Of a DNA stretch of 61,251 nucleotides, positions 16,203-26,014 are shown piece by piece. The first letter of the stretch is position 1, and every line of letters begins with the position of its first letter. The notes beneath the pieces were generated by a model, which saw only the letters and a program-made list of their open reading frames with translations, did no database searches and was not told the DNA's origin. The stretch covers positions 1 to 61,251 of the forward strand of contig JACZJV010000001.1 in assembly GCA_014860355.1 (NCBI GenBank), read 5' to 3'. This stretch comes from Burkholderiales bacterium. Lineage in GTDB: Bacteria; Pseudomonadota; Gammaproteobacteria; Burkholderiales; SG8-39. Position numbers and translations under genes: made by a program.

Positions 16203-16949
16203 ATGCAAATCAACCCGCCCTTCGGCTACAAGGAAATCGTCCCGCTGTACAAGAACAACAAGGTAACCCTGCCCGCACCGGGCTCGGTGCCCGAGTTCTG
16301 CAAGGGGCTCAACGCCATGCCGGTCACCTACATGGAGTTTTCGGTCGCCTGCCACGATTACCCCCTGGTGTTCACCAGCGGCGATGAGGGCAAGACCTAC
16401 GCGCCGGTGGCGGTGCTGGGCCTCTCCAGCGGCGAGAATCTGTTCCTCAGCGGCGGCGCCTGGGAACAGAAGGTCTACCTGCCGGCCTACCTGCGGCGCT
16501 ACCCATTCTGCATGGCGCGCGTGAACATGGACAACGTGGAGCAGGCCGAGCGGCTGATCTGCGTCGAAAAGGCGTTCATCGACGACGCGGGCGAAGTCAT
16601 GTTCGACGCCGAGGGCAAGTCGCTGCCGAAGTGGCAGCCGATCGAAAAGCTGCTGCAGGAGTACGAAGCCGACCTCGAGCGCAGCCGCGAGATGTCCGGC
16701 ATCCTCGCAGACTACGGGCTGCTCGAGCCCTTCGCGATCCAGATGCAGGTCAAGGACGGCGCGGCGATGAACCTGACCGGCATGCACCGCGTGGCCGAGA
16801 AGAAGCTGGAGTTTCTCAACGCCAGCCAGCACAAGAACCTGCTCAAGAAGGGCATCATGGGGCGCATCTACGCGCACCTGATTTCGCTGGACAACTTTAC
16901 GCGCCTGATGGACCGAAAGGCAGCCAGAACGCAAAGCGCAGCTGCTTAA
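16203..16949 (+). CDS. SapC family protein
   Basis: The 248-residue protein matches the proteobacterial SapC (PF07277-type) family: MQINPPFGYKEIVPLYKNNK at the N-terminus, then YMEFSVACHDYPLVF, GENLFLSGGAWEQKVYLPAY and YLRRYPF. The molecular role of this family is poorly known; it is distinct from the SapC permease of the Sap transporter. There is no signal peptide or membrane helix. It stands alone downstream of tRNA-Ala and converges with the tsaC operon, leaving a 73-bp gap with a short GC-rich palindrome (CCCCGGCCCGGGG). Confidence 0.85.
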   Translation: MQINPPFGYKEIVPLYKNNKVTLPAPGSVPEFCKGLNAMPVTYMEFSVACHDYPLVFTSGDEGKTYAPVAVLGLSSGENLFLSGGAWEQKVYLPAYLRRYPFCMARVNMDNVEQAERLICVEKAFIDDAGEVMFDAEGKSLPKWQPIEKLLQEYEADLERSREMSGILADYGLLEPFAIQMQVKDGAAMNLTGMHRVAEKKLEFLNASQHKNLLKKGIMGRIYAHLISLDNFTRLMDRKAARTQSAAA

Positions 16950-17022
16950 GCAGGTGCCTCGCCGATAGCAAAAGCAGATTCCCCGGCCCGGGGCCTCGGA
17001 ATGACAATTCCCGGCGGTATCC

Positions 17023-18009
17023 TTAGTTCGACGCCGCGCGCCTGAGCCGGTCGCTCACGCCCTGCCAGCCCGGCACCGGGGGCGGGGCCTCCACCAGGAT
17101 CACCGCGCACCCCAGCTCGTCGAGGCGGCGCAGGCTCGCATAGAGTTCGCGCGCATAGCCTTCGACCGAGCGCGGCGCTTCCTGCCAGTAGATCTCTTTC
17201 AGGCCTGAAGGCGCTTCGGCGCGCGCCAGCACGGCGATTTTCTGCCCGCGCAGCTCGGCCATGCGCGCCGGCAGTTCCGCCGCCGGCACGAGTCGCAGCG
17301 GGGTGCGCGGCGCATAGTGGCTCTCGAGCGTGCCCGGCGCGCGCGGCGCGCCGGCGTCGGGCTCTTCCACCTCCGCGCCGAGGACCGCGGCGACCTGCGC
17401 CGGCGTGATCTGCCCCGGGCGCAGCAGCACCGCGCGCCCGCGCGACAAGTCGATGATGGTCGATTCGATGCCGACCTCGCAGGCGCCGCCGTCTAGCACC
17501 GCATCCAGGGCGTCGCCGAGCTCGGCGCGCGCATGCCCGGCCGTGGTCGGGCTGATGCGGCCGAACCTGTTGGCCGAGGGCGCGGCCAGGCCGCTGAATG
17601 CGCGCCCGCCCTCTTCCCCGGCGAAAGCGCGCAGCAGTTCGAGCGCCACCGGATGCCCCGGGACGCGCAGCCCCACCGTGTCCTGTCCGCCGGTGACGCA
17701 ACCGGCTACGCCTTTGCCGCGCTTCAGGATCAGGGTGAGCGGCCCCGGCCAGAACGCGGCGGCCAGCTTGCGCGCATCTTCCGGTATTTCGCGCGCCCAC
17801 TGCGGCAGCGACTCCACACCGGCAAGGTGCACGATCAGCGGATGGTTCTGCGGCCGGCCTTTGGCGGCGAATATCTTCGCCACCGCTTGCGGGTTGGAAG
17901 CGTCGGCGCCCAGGCCGTAGACGGTCTCGGTCGGAAACGCCACCAGCCCGCCCGCCCTCAGGATCGCCGCGGCGCGTTCGATTTCGGCTGGGGTGGCGGT
18001 GTCGGGCAT
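17023..18009 (-). CDS. tsaC: threonylcarbamoyl-AMP synthase, Sua5 type
   Basis: The enzyme makes L-threonylcarbamoyl-AMP from threonine, bicarbonate and ATP for t6A37 modification of ANN-decoding tRNAs. The 328-residue protein has the YrdC domain (PTETVYGLGADA, KIFAAKGRPQNHPL, STIIDLS) plus a ~120-residue C-terminal Sua5 domain (YAPRTPLRLVPAAEL, REIY-like region), so it is the long Sua5 form. The ATG at 18009 is chosen over upstream in-frame Arg-rich sequence. It is the last gene of the fba-purE-purC-tsaC unit, 57 bp after purC. Confidence 0.92.
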   Translation of the reverse strand: MPDTATPAEIERAAAILRAGGLVAFPTETVYGLGADASNPQAVAKIFAAKGRPQNHPLIVHLAGVESLPQWAREIPEDARKLAAAFWPGPLTLILKRGKGVAGCVTGGQDTVGLRVPGHPVALELLRAFAGEEGGRAFSGLAAPSANRFGRISPTTAGHARAELGDALDAVLDGGACEVGIESTIIDLSRGRAVLLRPGQITPAQVAAVLGAEVEEPDAGAPRAPGTLESHYAPRTPLRLVPAAELPARMAELRGQKIAVLARAEAPSGLKEIYWQEAPRSVEGYARELYASLRRLDELGCAVILVEAPPPVPGWQGVSDRLRRAASN

Positions 18010-18066
18010 GCGCTTGTGCTCGGGTGGAGGCTCCCGCCGCGCCCGGCGGGGCAAGGCGGAAAAGCT

Positions 18067-18948
18067 TCAGCTCGTCAGCAGGCGCAAAGCCTCGCGGTAT
18101 TTCTCCGCGGTCTTCGCGATGATGTCGGCCGGCAGCCGCGGCGCCGGCGCCTTCTTGTTCCAGGGCTGCAGCTCCAGCCAGTCGCGCACGAACTGCTTGT
18201 CGAACGAGGGCGGGCTCATGCCGACCTTGTATTGCACCATCGGCCAGAAGCGCGAGGAATCCGAAGTCAGGATCTCGTCGATCAGGTAGACCTTGCCGGC
18301 GGCATCGGTGCCGAACTCGAACTTGGTGTCGGCGATGATGATGCCGCGCCCGGCTGCGTATTCCGCCGCGCGGGTGTAGAGCGAGATCGACGCGTCGCGC
18401 ACCTGGCGCGCGACCTCCTTGCCCACGCGCGCTTCGGCCTCGGCAAAGGAGATGTTCTCGTCGTGATGCCCCGCCGGCGCCTTGGTCGAGGGCGTGAACA
18501 GGGTCTGCGGCAGTTTCTCGGCTTCCCGCAGCCCCTTGGGCAGGGCGATGCCGCACAGGCTGCCGTTCTGCTGGTAGTCCTTCCAGCCCGAGCCGATGAT
18601 GTAGCCGCGCACGATGGCCTCGATCGTCAGCGGCTTGTACCGGGTCACGACCATGGCGCGGCCGCGCACCTGCGCGCGCTCGTCATCGCCCTTCACCACG
18701 GTTTCGGGGTCGATGCCGGTCATGTGATTCGGGATCAGGTGGCCGAGCTTGCCGAACCAGAAGTTGGACATGGCCGTGAGCACTTCGCCCTTGCCCGGGA
18801 TCGGGTCGTCGAGAATGACGTCGAAGGCGGACAGGCGGTCGGTCTGGATCACCAGCAGCCTGTCCTCGCCCAGGGCGTAGATGTCGCGCACCTTGCCGCG
18901 GTGCAGGAAGGGCAGGCTCTTGATCGATGTTTGCAATACGGTGGTCAT
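18067..18948 (-). CDS. purC: phosphoribosylaminoimidazole-succinocarboxamide synthase
   Basis: This SAICAR synthetase adds aspartate to CAIR with ATP in purine synthesis. The 293-residue protein is full-length for the long bacterial form. Recognisable parts are [13 protein letters not shown] (N-terminal ATP loop), [27 protein letters not shown], and [13 protein letters not shown] with [14 protein letters not shown]. It lies 66 bp downstream of purE in the same operon. Confidence 0.96.
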   Translation of the reverse strand: MTTVLQTSIKSLPFLHRGKVRDIYALGEDRLLVIQTDRLSAFDVILDDPIPGKGEVLTAMSNFWFGKLGHLIPNHMTGIDPETVVKGDDERAQVRGRAMVVTRYKPLTIEAIVRGYIIGSGWKDYQQNGSLCGIALPKGLREAEKLPQTLFTPSTKAPAGHHDENISFAEAEARVGKEVARQVRDASISLYTRAAEYAAGRGIIIADTKFEFGTDAAGKVYLIDEILTSDSSRFWPMVQYKVGMSPPSFDKQFVRDWLELQPWNKKAPAPRLPADIIAKTAEKYREALRLLTS

Positions 18949-19014
18949 CGCTGTTTTCTCTGTGATGTGAATCGGTGATGGCGCAAGGCGGGCGCGCGGC
19001 GCGCCTTGCGCGCC

Positions 19015-19500
19015 TTAGAGTTCGGGCAGCTGCGCCCGTTTTACGGCGTCCGCCTGCTTTTCGCGGAAGGCCCGCAGGCGCTGCGCCAGGGCGGCGTCCC
19101 CGAGCGCGAGCATCGCCACCGCGAACAGTCCCGCATTGGCGGCGCCGGCCTCGCCGATGGCGAAAGTCGCCACCGGTATGCCCTTGGGCATCTGCACGAT
19201 GGACAGCAGCGAATCCAGGCCCTTGAGGTATTTGGACGGGATGGGCACGCCGAGCACCGGCAGCGGCGTCTGCGCCGCGACCACGCCCGCGAGGTGCGCT
19301 GCGCCGCCGGCGCCGGCGATGAAGGCCTTCGCGCCGCGGCTTTCCATGTCCCTGATCCAGGCCTCGAGTTCGGCCGGGGTGCGGTGCGCAGACAGCGCGC
19401 GCGCCTCGTAGGCGACTCCGAGGTCCTTCAGCTGCTGCGCCGCCTGTTTCATCACCTCCCAGTCCGAGGTGCTGCCCATGACTATGCCGATGGTGCTCAT
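19015..19500 (-). CDS. purE: N5-carboxyaminoimidazole ribonucleotide mutase
   Basis: This class I PurE (161 residues) converts N5-CAIR to CAIR, the step before PurC. Signature segments are IGIVMGSTSDWEVM, ALSAHRTPAELEAW with the catalytic His, AGAGGAAHLAGVVAAQT, and PVLGVPI. It starts 15 bp downstream of the aldolase gene stop and precedes purC. No purK is present in the window. Confidence 0.96.
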   Translation of the reverse strand: MSTIGIVMGSTSDWEVMKQAAQQLKDLGVAYEARALSAHRTPAELEAWIRDMESRGAKAFIAGAGGAAHLAGVVAAQTPLPVLGVPIPSKYLKGLDSLLSIVQMPKGIPVATFAIGEAGAANAGLFAVAMLALGDAALAQRLRAFREKQADAVKRAQLPEL

Positions 19501-19515
19501 GCCGGGATTCGCCTC

Positions 19516-20580
19516 CTATCTCACGACCTGCGCGAGCTCGCCCGCGCCGTAGCGCTGCGCCATGCTCGTCAGCGGCAGCGGCTTGATCTTCGAGGCCATG
19601 CCGGCGCAGCCGAACTGCTCGTAGCGCTGCTTGCACAGCGCCTTGGCCGCGGCGCGCGCGGGCTTGAGGTAGTCGCGCGGGTCGAAGGCGCTCTTGTTCT
19701 CGTTCATGTATTTGCGGATGGCCGCGGTCATCGACAGGCGGATGTCGGTGTCGATGTTGATCTTGCGCACGCCGTGCTTGATGCCTTCGAGGATTTCCTC
19801 CACCGGCACGCCGTAGGTCTCCTTCATCTCGCCGCCGTTGGCGCGGATGATTTCGAGCTGGTCCTGCGGCACCGAGGACGAACCGTGCATCACCAGGTGC
19901 GTGTTGGGTATGCGCTGGTTGATCGCCTTGATGCGGTCGATCGCAAGGATGTCGCCCGTGGGCTTGCGCGTGAACTTGTAGGCGCCGTGCGAGGTGCCGA
20001 TGGCGATCGCGAGCGCATCGAGCTGGGTCTTCTTGACGAAGTCGGCGGCCTGGTCCGGGTCGGTCAGCAGCATGTCCAGCGTCATCGTGCCATCGGCGCC
20101 GTGGCCGTCCTCCTTGTCGCCCCGCATGGTCTCCAGCGAGCCGAGGCAGCCGAGCTCGCCCTCCACGGTCACGCCCAGCCGGTGCGCAGCATCGACCACC
20201 TTGCGCGTGACCTCGACGTTGTAGTCGTAGTCGGCGACGGTCTTGCCGTCCTCGCGCAGGCTGCCGTCCATCATGACGCTGGAAAAGCCGAGCTTCATCG
20301 CCGATGCGCACACTGCGGGGGACTGGCCGTGGTCCTGGTGCATCACCACCGGCACATTCGGATAGGTCTCGATCGCAGCCTGGATCAGGTGCTTGAGGAA
20401 GGTCTCGCCGGCGTATTTGCGCGCCCCGGCCGAGGCCTGCATGATCACCGGGCTGTCGGTCTCGCTCGCGGCCTCCATGATGGCCTGGACCTGTTCCAGG
20501 TTGTTGACGTTGAACGCGGGCAGGCCGTAGCCCTGGTCCGCGGCGTGGTCCAGCAATTGGCGCATGGATACTATGGGCAT
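19516..20580 (-). CDS. fba: class II fructose-bisphosphate aldolase (Calvin-cycle/long type)
   Basis: The enzyme cleaves fructose 1,6-bisphosphate to DHAP and G3P and is zinc-dependent. The 354-residue protein has [18 protein letters not shown], the metal ligands in [41 protein letters not shown] and [12 protein letters not shown] at 20580 is preceded by AGGAG at a good distance. It leads an operon with purE, purC and tsaC. Confidence 0.95.
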   Translation of the reverse strand: MPIVSMRQLLDHAADQGYGLPAFNVNNLEQVQAIMEAASETDSPVIMQASAGARKYAGETFLKHLIQAAIETYPNVPVVMHQDHGQSPAVCASAMKLGFSSVMMDGSLREDGKTVADYDYNVEVTRKVVDAAHRLGVTVEGELGCLGSLETMRGDKEDGHGADGTMTLDMLLTDPDQAADFVKKTQLDALAIAIGTSHGAYKFTRKPTGDILAIDRIKAINQRIPNTHLVMHGSSSVPQDQLEIIRANGGEMKETYGVPVEEILEGIKHGVRKINIDTDIRLSMTAAIRKYMNENKSAFDPRDYLKPARAAAKALCKQRYEQFGCAGMASKIKPLPLTSMAQRYGAGELAQVVR

Positions 20581-20722
20581 GATCGTTACTCCTCGAACTG
20601 GCTGGAAAGGATACCGGAGGTGGGCCTCCGCTCCGCCGCAGCCGTGCGCGGCGGGGACAGGCACTATTCTACCGGAGACCGGGGCGCTACGTGGATTCGA
20701 GCCGTTTCATTTTTTCCGGCGC

Positions 20723-21232
20723 TCAGCGCGGTTTCCGCGCCGGGCGTCCGCGCGCACGGTGCGCGCTCTCGGGCGGGGGAAGCCGGTAAATCGCCCTGGG
20801 ATCTTCCGCCGCAAGGGTGAACGGGCTGCGTACGGTGACGCTGCCAAAGACAGCGCCGTCCTGCAGGTCCTCGGTGAGCAGCAAGGCACAATCCTGCAAC
20901 TGGGCGGCGCCGACAACTGCGCTGTCCCACCAGCTCAGATGGTAGCGCTGCTCGATCTGGTAGGCGCGCTCGAGCAGCGCGGCGTCGACGGCCTGCGGAT
21001 GCCACGAAAGAAATGCGTTCACCTCGTCCCAGGCCTGCGCGGCGGACATGCCCGGCTTCAGCTTGCGCGTCACCGTCACGTAGAACTCGGACAGCACCTG
21101 CGTGCTGGTGCGCCCGCTGCGCTCGCGCCACAACTGCTCGATCCACAGCGCTGCGGCCGGCTGCTTTGCCTTCTCCCGCAGATCCCGCGCATAGACGAGA
21201 ACCTTGGTATCAACGAAGACCGGCGCGCTCAT
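20723..21232 (-). CDS. PIN-domain toxin (VapC-like)
   Basis: This 169-residue PIN protein is a probable toxic ribonuclease. It opens MSAPVFVDTKVLVYARD, where most VapC proteins have DTN; here the Asn is Lys. Other acidic motif residues are present: VLSEFYVTV, LSWWDSAVVGAAQL, LLLTEDLQDG. The start overlaps the antitoxin gene by 23 bp. A basic tail (HRARGRPARKPR) extends beyond the usual length. The N-to-K change may reduce metal binding. Confidence 0.8.
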   Translation of the reverse strand: MSAPVFVDTKVLVYARDLREKAKQPAAALWIEQLWRERSGRTSTQVLSEFYVTVTRKLKPGMSAAQAWDEVNAFLSWHPQAVDAALLERAYQIEQRYHLSWWDSAVVGAAQLQDCALLLTEDLQDGAVFGSVTVRSPFTLAAEDPRAIYRLPPPESAHRARGRPARKPR

Positions 21233-21452
21233 GCAGTTCGTTGCGGCCGGGGTAGCGCTGGCGTGGACCGGAGAGCGCCGTGAGCGGCGCGGCAAGGTAG
21301 CGCCGCATGGCCTCTTCGTACTCGCGCGACTCCCGCATGCGCTCGCGCAGCAATTCGCCGACAAAACGCGAAAGGCTGAGCTTGTGCCGGGCCGCGTACA
21401 CGCGCGCCCAGGCAGCCGTTTTTGGGTCCAGGGTAATCGTGATGTTCTTCAT
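21210..21452 (-). CDS. ribbon-helix-helix-type antitoxin
   Basis: The 80-residue protein opens MKNITITLDPKTAAWARVYA, a short beta strand followed by helices as in ribbon-helix-helix repressors, then KLSLSRFVGELLRERMRESR. The C-terminus (RQRYPGRNELHERAGLR) would bind the PIN toxin encoded immediately downstream with a 23-bp overlap. Its ATG at 21452 is chosen because the preceding codons have no ribosome-binding site. Confidence 0.75.
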   Translation of the reverse strand: MKNITITLDPKTAAWARVYAARHKLSLSRFVGELLRERMRESREYEEAMRRYLAAPLTALSGPRQRYPGRNELHERAGLR

Positions 21453-21514
21453 CTTTGGTTCGCTTCGCTGCTGCCATGCATAATAACACAAAGCCAGTGT
21501 AATTAAGAGGCTGC

Positions 21515-21556
21515 GACATAACGAGGGGATACGCCCCGATGCTCCATCCGGGGCGA
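21515..21556 (-). terminator. GC hairpin after the D-2-hydroxyacid dehydrogenase gene
   Basis: On the minus strand, CGCCCCG-N10-CGGGGCG lies about 15-40 bp past the dehydrogenase stop, followed by TATCCCCTCGTTAT. It ends the long minus-strand catabolic operon. It lacks a clean T-run, so termination strength is uncertain. Confidence 0.4.
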
Positions 21557-21570
21557 GGCCGGGCGGCGCG

Positions 21571-22518
21571 TCAGCTCACGACATTTCGCGGCGCGCCGGC
21601 GACGAACGCCTCGATATTGTCGATCAGCTGGTCGGCCAGCGCCTGCACCGCGCCGCTGCTCGCCCAGGCGATATGCGGCGTCAAAATGAAATTGGGCAGC
21701 TTCAGTTCGAGGAGCACATTTCCATCCCGCGGCGGCTCGACGCCGAGCACGTCGAAACCCGCGCCGGCGATCCTGCCGCTCCTCAGCGCCTCGGCGAGTG
21801 CATTCTCGTCCACCAGCCCGCCGCGCGCGGTATTGATCAGCAAGGCGCCCGGTTTCATCAGCGCCAGCTCGCGCGCGCCGATCAGCTTGCGGTTGGCTGC
21901 GGTGAGCGGCAGATGCAGCGTCACCACGTCGGCCTCGCGCAGCACCTGCTCGAACGGCACGAACTCCACCCCTGGCGCCTTGGGCGGCTCATGGTCGGCA
22001 AAGAGCACGCGCATGCCGAAGCCGCGCGCGATCTGCGCCGTGCCCTGGCCCAGGGCGCCCTCCCCGACGATGCCGAGCGTGCTGCCGTGCAGATCGCCGA
22101 TGGGATGTCCGGAAAGGCAGAACTGGTCCGCCTTTGCCCACAATCCGGCCTCGACGTCGCGGCAATAGGCAAAGAGATTGCGCCGCAGCGCGAGGATCAG
22201 CGCGAACGCGTGTTCGGGCACGGAATGCACGGCGTAGTTGCGGATATTGGATATCACGATGCCGCGCCCGCGGCAGTACGCGACGTCGACATTGTCGGTC
22301 CCGGTCGCGGCGACCGCGATCATGCGCAGCCGGGGCAGCTGCGACAGGACCTCAGCCCTGAGCGCGGTCTTGTTGACCGATACGATGTCGGCTCCGGCCA
22401 GCGTTTCGACCAGGGCTTCGGGCGGCACTTTGCCGTATTCCGTCCAGCGGTGCGGAAAATTCGGGCGCCGCACTTTGGCGTCCAGCGAGTCGCGCTCGAT
22501 GAAAACGAGGTTCAGCAC
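21571..22518 (-). CDS. D-isomer-specific 2-hydroxyacid dehydrogenase
   Basis: This NAD(P)H-dependent oxidoreductase interconverts a 2-keto and a D-2-hydroxy acid (glycerate/hydroxypyruvate-type). Over 315 residues it has the Rossmann loop GIVGEGALGQ, the catalytic Arg in LINTARGGLVDE, the Glu in GFDVLGVEPP and the His in LTPHIAWAS. Its start lies 4 bp from the stop of the upstream TIM-barrel gene. It is the last gene of a five-gene unit headed by an ABC ATPase. Real substrate unknown. Confidence 0.88.
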   Translation of the reverse strand: MLNLVFIERDSLDAKVRRPNFPHRWTEYGKVPPEALVETLAGADIVSVNKTALRAEVLSQLPRLRMIAVAATGTDNVDVAYCRGRGIVISNIRNYAVHSVPEHAFALILALRRNLFAYCRDVEAGLWAKADQFCLSGHPIGDLHGSTLGIVGEGALGQGTAQIARGFGMRVLFADHEPPKAPGVEFVPFEQVLREADVVTLHLPLTAANRKLIGARELALMKPGALLINTARGGLVDENALAEALRSGRIAGAGFDVLGVEPPRDGNVLLELKLPNFILTPHIAWASSGAVQALADQLIDNIEAFVAGAPRNVVS

Positions 22519-22522
22519 CGGA

Positions 22523-23371
22523 TCAGCAGCAGGTCTGATGGCGCTCGCGGCAGGTGGCGAGCACCTCGTCCGGATCGCGCCGCCACCAGTTATCGGCGGA
22601 GAAGATCTCCACTTCGTGAAAGCCGCGATAGCCGGCGGCCTCGACCCAGGAGCGGATTAATGGGATGTCGATCACGCCGTCGCCCATCATGCCGCGATCG
22701 AGCAGCATGTCGGCGGTCGGCACCAGCCAGTCGCAGATATGAAAAGCGAGCAGGCGCTGGTCGCCGGCACGCTCGATTTCGGCTTTTAGCTGCGGATCCC
22801 ACCAGACGTGATAGACGTCGAGCGCGATCCCCAGGCCGGTCCCGCTCTTGCCCAGGAGTTCGTCGCAAAGGTCGTTCGCCTGCCCCATGGTGTTGACACA
22901 GGCGCGGTCCGCCGCATACATCGGGTGCAGCGGCTCGATCGCGAGCGGGACGCCGCAGCCGCGGGCGTGGTCGAGCACGGCGCCGATGCCGTCGCGCACC
23001 TGCTCGCGCGCTCCGGCGAGGTCTTTCGACCCGGCCGCCATGCCGCCGACCACCAGCACCAGGCACCTGGCTTCGAGGATGGCGGCGTCTTCGATGGCGC
23101 GCAGATTGTCCTCGATCGCCGCCTGCCGGCCGCGTCTGTCCGCCGCCGGAAACATGCCGCCGCGGCACAGTCCGGTGACCGTGAGGCCGTGGGCGCGTAT
23201 CAATCTCGCCGCCTCCTTCGCGCCGAGCTCGGCGAGCTTGTCGCGCCAGGGCGAGATGCCGCGTATGCCATGGCGCGCGCAGCCCTCGATCATCTGGCGC
23301 AGGCTCCACTTCTCGCGCACCGTGGCGGTGTTGAGCGCGAGCAGGTCGGGGTTGGGCGGGGAATGGTTCAT
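22523..23371 (-). CDS. sugar phosphate isomerase/epimerase-like TIM-barrel protein
   Basis: The 282-residue protein has the xylose isomerase-like TIM-barrel pattern: RQMIEGCARHGIRGISPWRD, VPLAIEPLHPMYAADRACVN (metal-binding Glu), GIALDVYHVWWDP (Asp and His), LLAFHICDW, and RGFHEVEIFSADNWW with a C-terminal metal-binding Glu. It probably isomerises or dehydrates a sugar-like intermediate in the pathway encoded by its neighbours. The 293-bp gap upstream contains repeat element A. Confidence 0.85.
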   Translation of the reverse strand: MNHSPPNPDLLALNTATVREKWSLRQMIEGCARHGIRGISPWRDKLAELGAKEAARLIRAHGLTVTGLCRGGMFPAADRRGRQAAIEDNLRAIEDAAILEARCLVLVVGGMAAGSKDLAGAREQVRDGIGAVLDHARGCGVPLAIEPLHPMYAADRACVNTMGQANDLCDELLGKSGTGLGIALDVYHVWWDPQLKAEIERAGDQRLLAFHICDWLVPTADMLLDRGMMGDGVIDIPLIRSWVEAAGYRGFHEVEIFSADNWWRRDPDEVLATCRERHQTCC

Positions 23372-23411
23372 CTATTCGTTGCCCCCGATGCTTGCAGCTG
23401 CCAAGAACGAC

Positions 23412-23601
23412 CATTGCGCGCTCCGCGCGCCAACCGCGATTTCTACACGGATAAGAAACGCATCCGCGCAGAAATCGCGGTTACGGAGAAAACCGGAGCA
23501 CGATTTGGGGTGGCTTTTATACAAGATCGTCGATTGCGCACGGATACGCTTTTCATCCGTGCGCAATCGACGATCCGCGCGGACGGCTTTTCGTCCGCGC
23601 A
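23412..23601 (+). repeat. three-hairpin intergenic repeat, copy A
   Basis: Hairpin 1 at 23432-23482 (21-bp arms with two A.C mismatches), hairpin 2 at 23525-23575 (perfect 21-bp arms starting GATCGTCGATTG) and hairpin 3 at 23577-23600 (GCGCGGACG/CGTCCGCGC) are arranged in the same order as in copies B and C. A CG-rich mini-hairpin (TTGCGCGC...GCGCGCCAA) precedes them. It lies between two genes of one minus-strand operon. No protein or tRNA is encoded. Confidence 0.8.
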
Positions 23602-23664
23602 ATATCGCAACTGTGCGAGAACGCGCAAGCGATTCAAACTGCCGCACACGAAAGAACCTTGCCG

Positions 23665-24852
23665 TCACTGCGCAATCCCGTGCACCGCCAGCAGCTGCTT
23701 CATGCGCGCGCAGGCGAGTTCGGGGTCGCGCAGCAGCCCTGCGGCGTCGGCGAGGCGGAACAGCTCGGCCAGATGCAGGATGGAGCGCGCGCTTTGCTGG
23801 CCGCCGACCATGACGAAATGGTCCTGGTGGCCGTTGAGCCAGCTCATGCACACCACGCCGGTCTTGTAGTAGCGCGTCGGCGCGCCGAATATGTGGCGAG
23901 ACAGCGGCACCGTGGGCGCGAGAATCTCGTGGAAGGCCTTGCGATCGTCTTTCGCCAGCGCCGTCAGCGCCGCCGATGCAGCCGGCGCGATGGCGTCGAA
24001 TATTCCCAGCAGCGCATCGGAATGCCCGTCGCCGTCGCCGTCGATGAGCTCGGCGTAATTGAAATCGTCGCCGGTGTACATGCGCACCGCCCGTGGCAGC
24101 CGCCGGCGCATGGCGATTTCCTTCTCCTTGGCTAGCAGCGATATCTTCACGCCGTCCACTTTGGCCGCATTGCGGCCGATGATCTCGAGCGCGACTTCCA
24201 TCGCCTGATAGTGGTCGATGTGGCCCCAGTATCCGGCCAGCGCCGGATCGAACATCTCGCCCAGCCAGTGAATGATTACCGGCTGCCTGACCTGGCCGAG
24301 GATGCGGTCGTAGACCTTGTGGTAATCATCGGGCGAGCGCGCCACACGCGCCAGCGCCCTGCTGGCCATGAGGATGATGCGGCCGCCCAAAGCTTCGATC
24401 GCGCCGACCTGCTCTTCGTAGGCGTGGATCACCTGGTCCAGGCTGGTCGCGGCGTCGGCGGCCAGATGATCGGTGCCGGCGCCGCTGGCGAGCAGCGCCC
24501 CCTTGCAGTCGCGGCTTGCGTCGATCGAGCGGCGGATGAGCTCGAGCGAGGTCTTCCAGTCCAGGCCCATGCCGCGCTGCGCGGTGTCCATGGCCTCGGC
24601 CACGCCCAGCCCCAGGTCCCAGAGGCTGCGCCGATAGGCGATGGTCGCATCCCAGTCGATGGCGCAGCCCTGCCAGGGATCGACCGCGGCCAGCGGATCG
24701 GCCACCACATGCGCGGCGGAATAGGCGACGCGATTGAACGCGGCGGCGGCCTTGCGCGGGAAATTGCGCGGCACCGAAAGCTTGTAGTGCTCCAGCCGTC
24801 CGCCGGCGGCGGGTAATCGGATGTTGAGGCTCAGTTTCCCGGGTGCATTCAT
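23665..24852 (-). CDS. DUF993 family protein, dihydrodipicolinate synthase-like
   Basis: The 395-residue protein resembles the DUF993 branch of the DHDPS/N-acetylneuraminate lyase aldolases: WDATIAYRRSLWDLGLGVAE, GRIILMASRALARVA, PVIIHWLGEMFDPALAGYW, VDGVKISLLAKEKE (the Lys may be the Schiff-base residue) and MYTGDDFNYAELI. It likely performs a retro-aldol or hydrolytic cleavage of a 2-keto intermediate. It overlaps nothing and is followed 10 bp upstream by the Gfo/Idh/MocA gene. Genes of this family often neighbour Gfo/Idh oxidoreductases, as here. Confidence 0.85.
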   Translation of the reverse strand: MNAPGKLSLNIRLPAAGGRLEHYKLSVPRNFPRKAAAAFNRVAYSAAHVVADPLAAVDPWQGCAIDWDATIAYRRSLWDLGLGVAEAMDTAQRGMGLDWKTSLELIRRSIDASRDCKGALLASGAGTDHLAADAATSLDQVIHAYEEQVGAIEALGGRIILMASRALARVARSPDDYHKVYDRILGQVRQPVIIHWLGEMFDPALAGYWGHIDHYQAMEVALEIIGRNAAKVDGVKISLLAKEKEIAMRRRLPRAVRMYTGDDFNYAELIDGDGDGHSDALLGIFDAIAPAASAALTALAKDDRKAFHEILAPTVPLSRHIFGAPTRYYKTGVVCMSWLNGHQDHFVMVGGQQSARSILHLAELFRLADAAGLLRDPELACARMKQLLAVHGIAQ

Positions 24853-24862
24853 ACGCCTTGCC

Positions 24863-26014
24863 TCAGGCTTCGAGCGCGGGCAGGTCCACCCAGCGCCGCT
24901 CGGCCCAGCTCTTGAGCGCGCAATCGACCAGCTGCACGCCTTTCGCACCCTCGAGCAGGTTCCACTTGAACGGCGTGTCCTCGAACAGGTGGCGGATGAA
25001 CAGCTCCCACTCGACCTTGAACGCGTTGTCGTAGGCGGCGTTGCTCGGCACCTCCTGCCAGGTGTCGAAGAAATTGATGCTCTGCGGCACATCCGGATTC
25101 CACACCGGCTTGGGCGTATTCACGCGCGCCTGGCTGTAGCAGCGCTGCAGACCCGCTACGGCCGAACCCAGGGTGCCGTCGACCTGGAAAGTCACCAGAT
25201 CGTCGCGGCGCACGCGCACGTCCCAGGAACTGTTGATATGCGCAATCACCCCGCCCTCGAGTTCGAAGGTGGCGTAGGCCGCATCGTCGGCAGTGGCCTG
25301 ATATTTCTTTCCGTGTTCGTCCCAGCGCTCGGGTATATGGGTCGCGCCGAGGCAGCTGACGCTTTTGACCGTGCCGAACAGATTGTCCAGCACGTAGCGC
25401 CAGTGGCACAGCATGTCGAGGATGATGCCGCCGCCGTCTTCCTTGCGGTAGTTCCAGCTCGGTCGCTGCGCCGCCTGCCAGTCGCCCTCGAACACCCAGT
25501 AACCGAACTCGCCGCGCAGCGAGAGGATCCTGCCGAAGAAGCCCGCATCGCGCAGCATCTTCAGCTTCAGCAGGCCGGGCAGCCACAGCTTGTCCTGCAC
25601 CACGCCGTGCTTGATGCCGGCTTGCTTCGCCGCGCGGTACAGGTCCAGCGCCTCGGCGAGCCCGGTCGCCACCGGCTTCTCGCAGTAGATGTCCTTGCCC
25701 GCGGCGATGGCTTTCTTCAGGATGGTCGGACGCAGCTGCGTCGAGGCCGCATCGAAGAACAGCCTGTCGTCCTTGTTTGCGAGCGCCGCGTCCATGTCGG
25801 TCGTCCAGCGCGCGATGCCGTGGACCTTGGCCAGTTGTTCGAGCTTGTCGCGGCTGCGGCCGACGAGCAGCGGATCGGGCATGACGCGCGTGCCGTCGGC
25901 GAGCGCCACGCCGCCCTGATCGCGGATCGCGCAAATCGAGCGGATCAGGTGCTGGTTGGTGCCCATGCGCCCGGTCACGCCGTTCATGATGATGCCAATC
26001 CGTGTTTCCGCCAT
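24863..26014 (-). CDS. Gfo/Idh/MocA-family NAD(P)-dependent oxidoreductase
   Basis: The 383-residue enzyme probably oxidises a sugar or polyol-like substrate. The N-terminal nucleotide-binding region reads [15 protein letters not shown]; the conserved EKP motif is in [16 protein letters not shown]; the C-terminal sheet includes [15 protein letters not shown] with the catalytic Asp/His, and [16 protein letters not shown] prefer the ATG at 26014, with GGAG upstream, over the GTG at 26017. It sits between a micro-ORF that duplicates its first 12 codons and the DUF993 gene, in the operon headed by the ABC ATPase. Confidence 0.88.
   Translation of the reverse strand: MAETRIGIIMNGVTGRMGTNQHLIRSICAIRDQGGVALADGTRVMPDPLLVGRSRDKLEQLAKVHGIARWTTDMDAALANKDDRLFFDAASTQLRPTILKKAIAAGKDIYCEKPVATGLAEALDLYRAAKQAGIKHGVVQDKLWLPGLLKLKMLRDAGFFGRILSLRGEFGYWVFEGDWQAAQRPSWNYRKEDGGGIILDMLCHWRYVLDNLFGTVKSVSCLGATHIPERWDEHGKKYQATADDAAYATFELEGGVIAHINSSWDVRVRRDDLVTFQVDGTLGSAVAGLQRCYSQARVNTPKPVWNPDVPQSINFFDTWQEVPSNAAYDNAFKVEWELFIRHLFEDTPFKWNLLEGAKGVQLVDCALKSWAERRWVDLPALEA

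Noticed and set aside
21515-21556. Fourth member of the GGGGA/TCCCC leader family
   Set aside because: CGAGGGGATACG is present, but the right arm is CGCCCC and it sits at the 3' end of a gene, where a different GC hairpin explains it.
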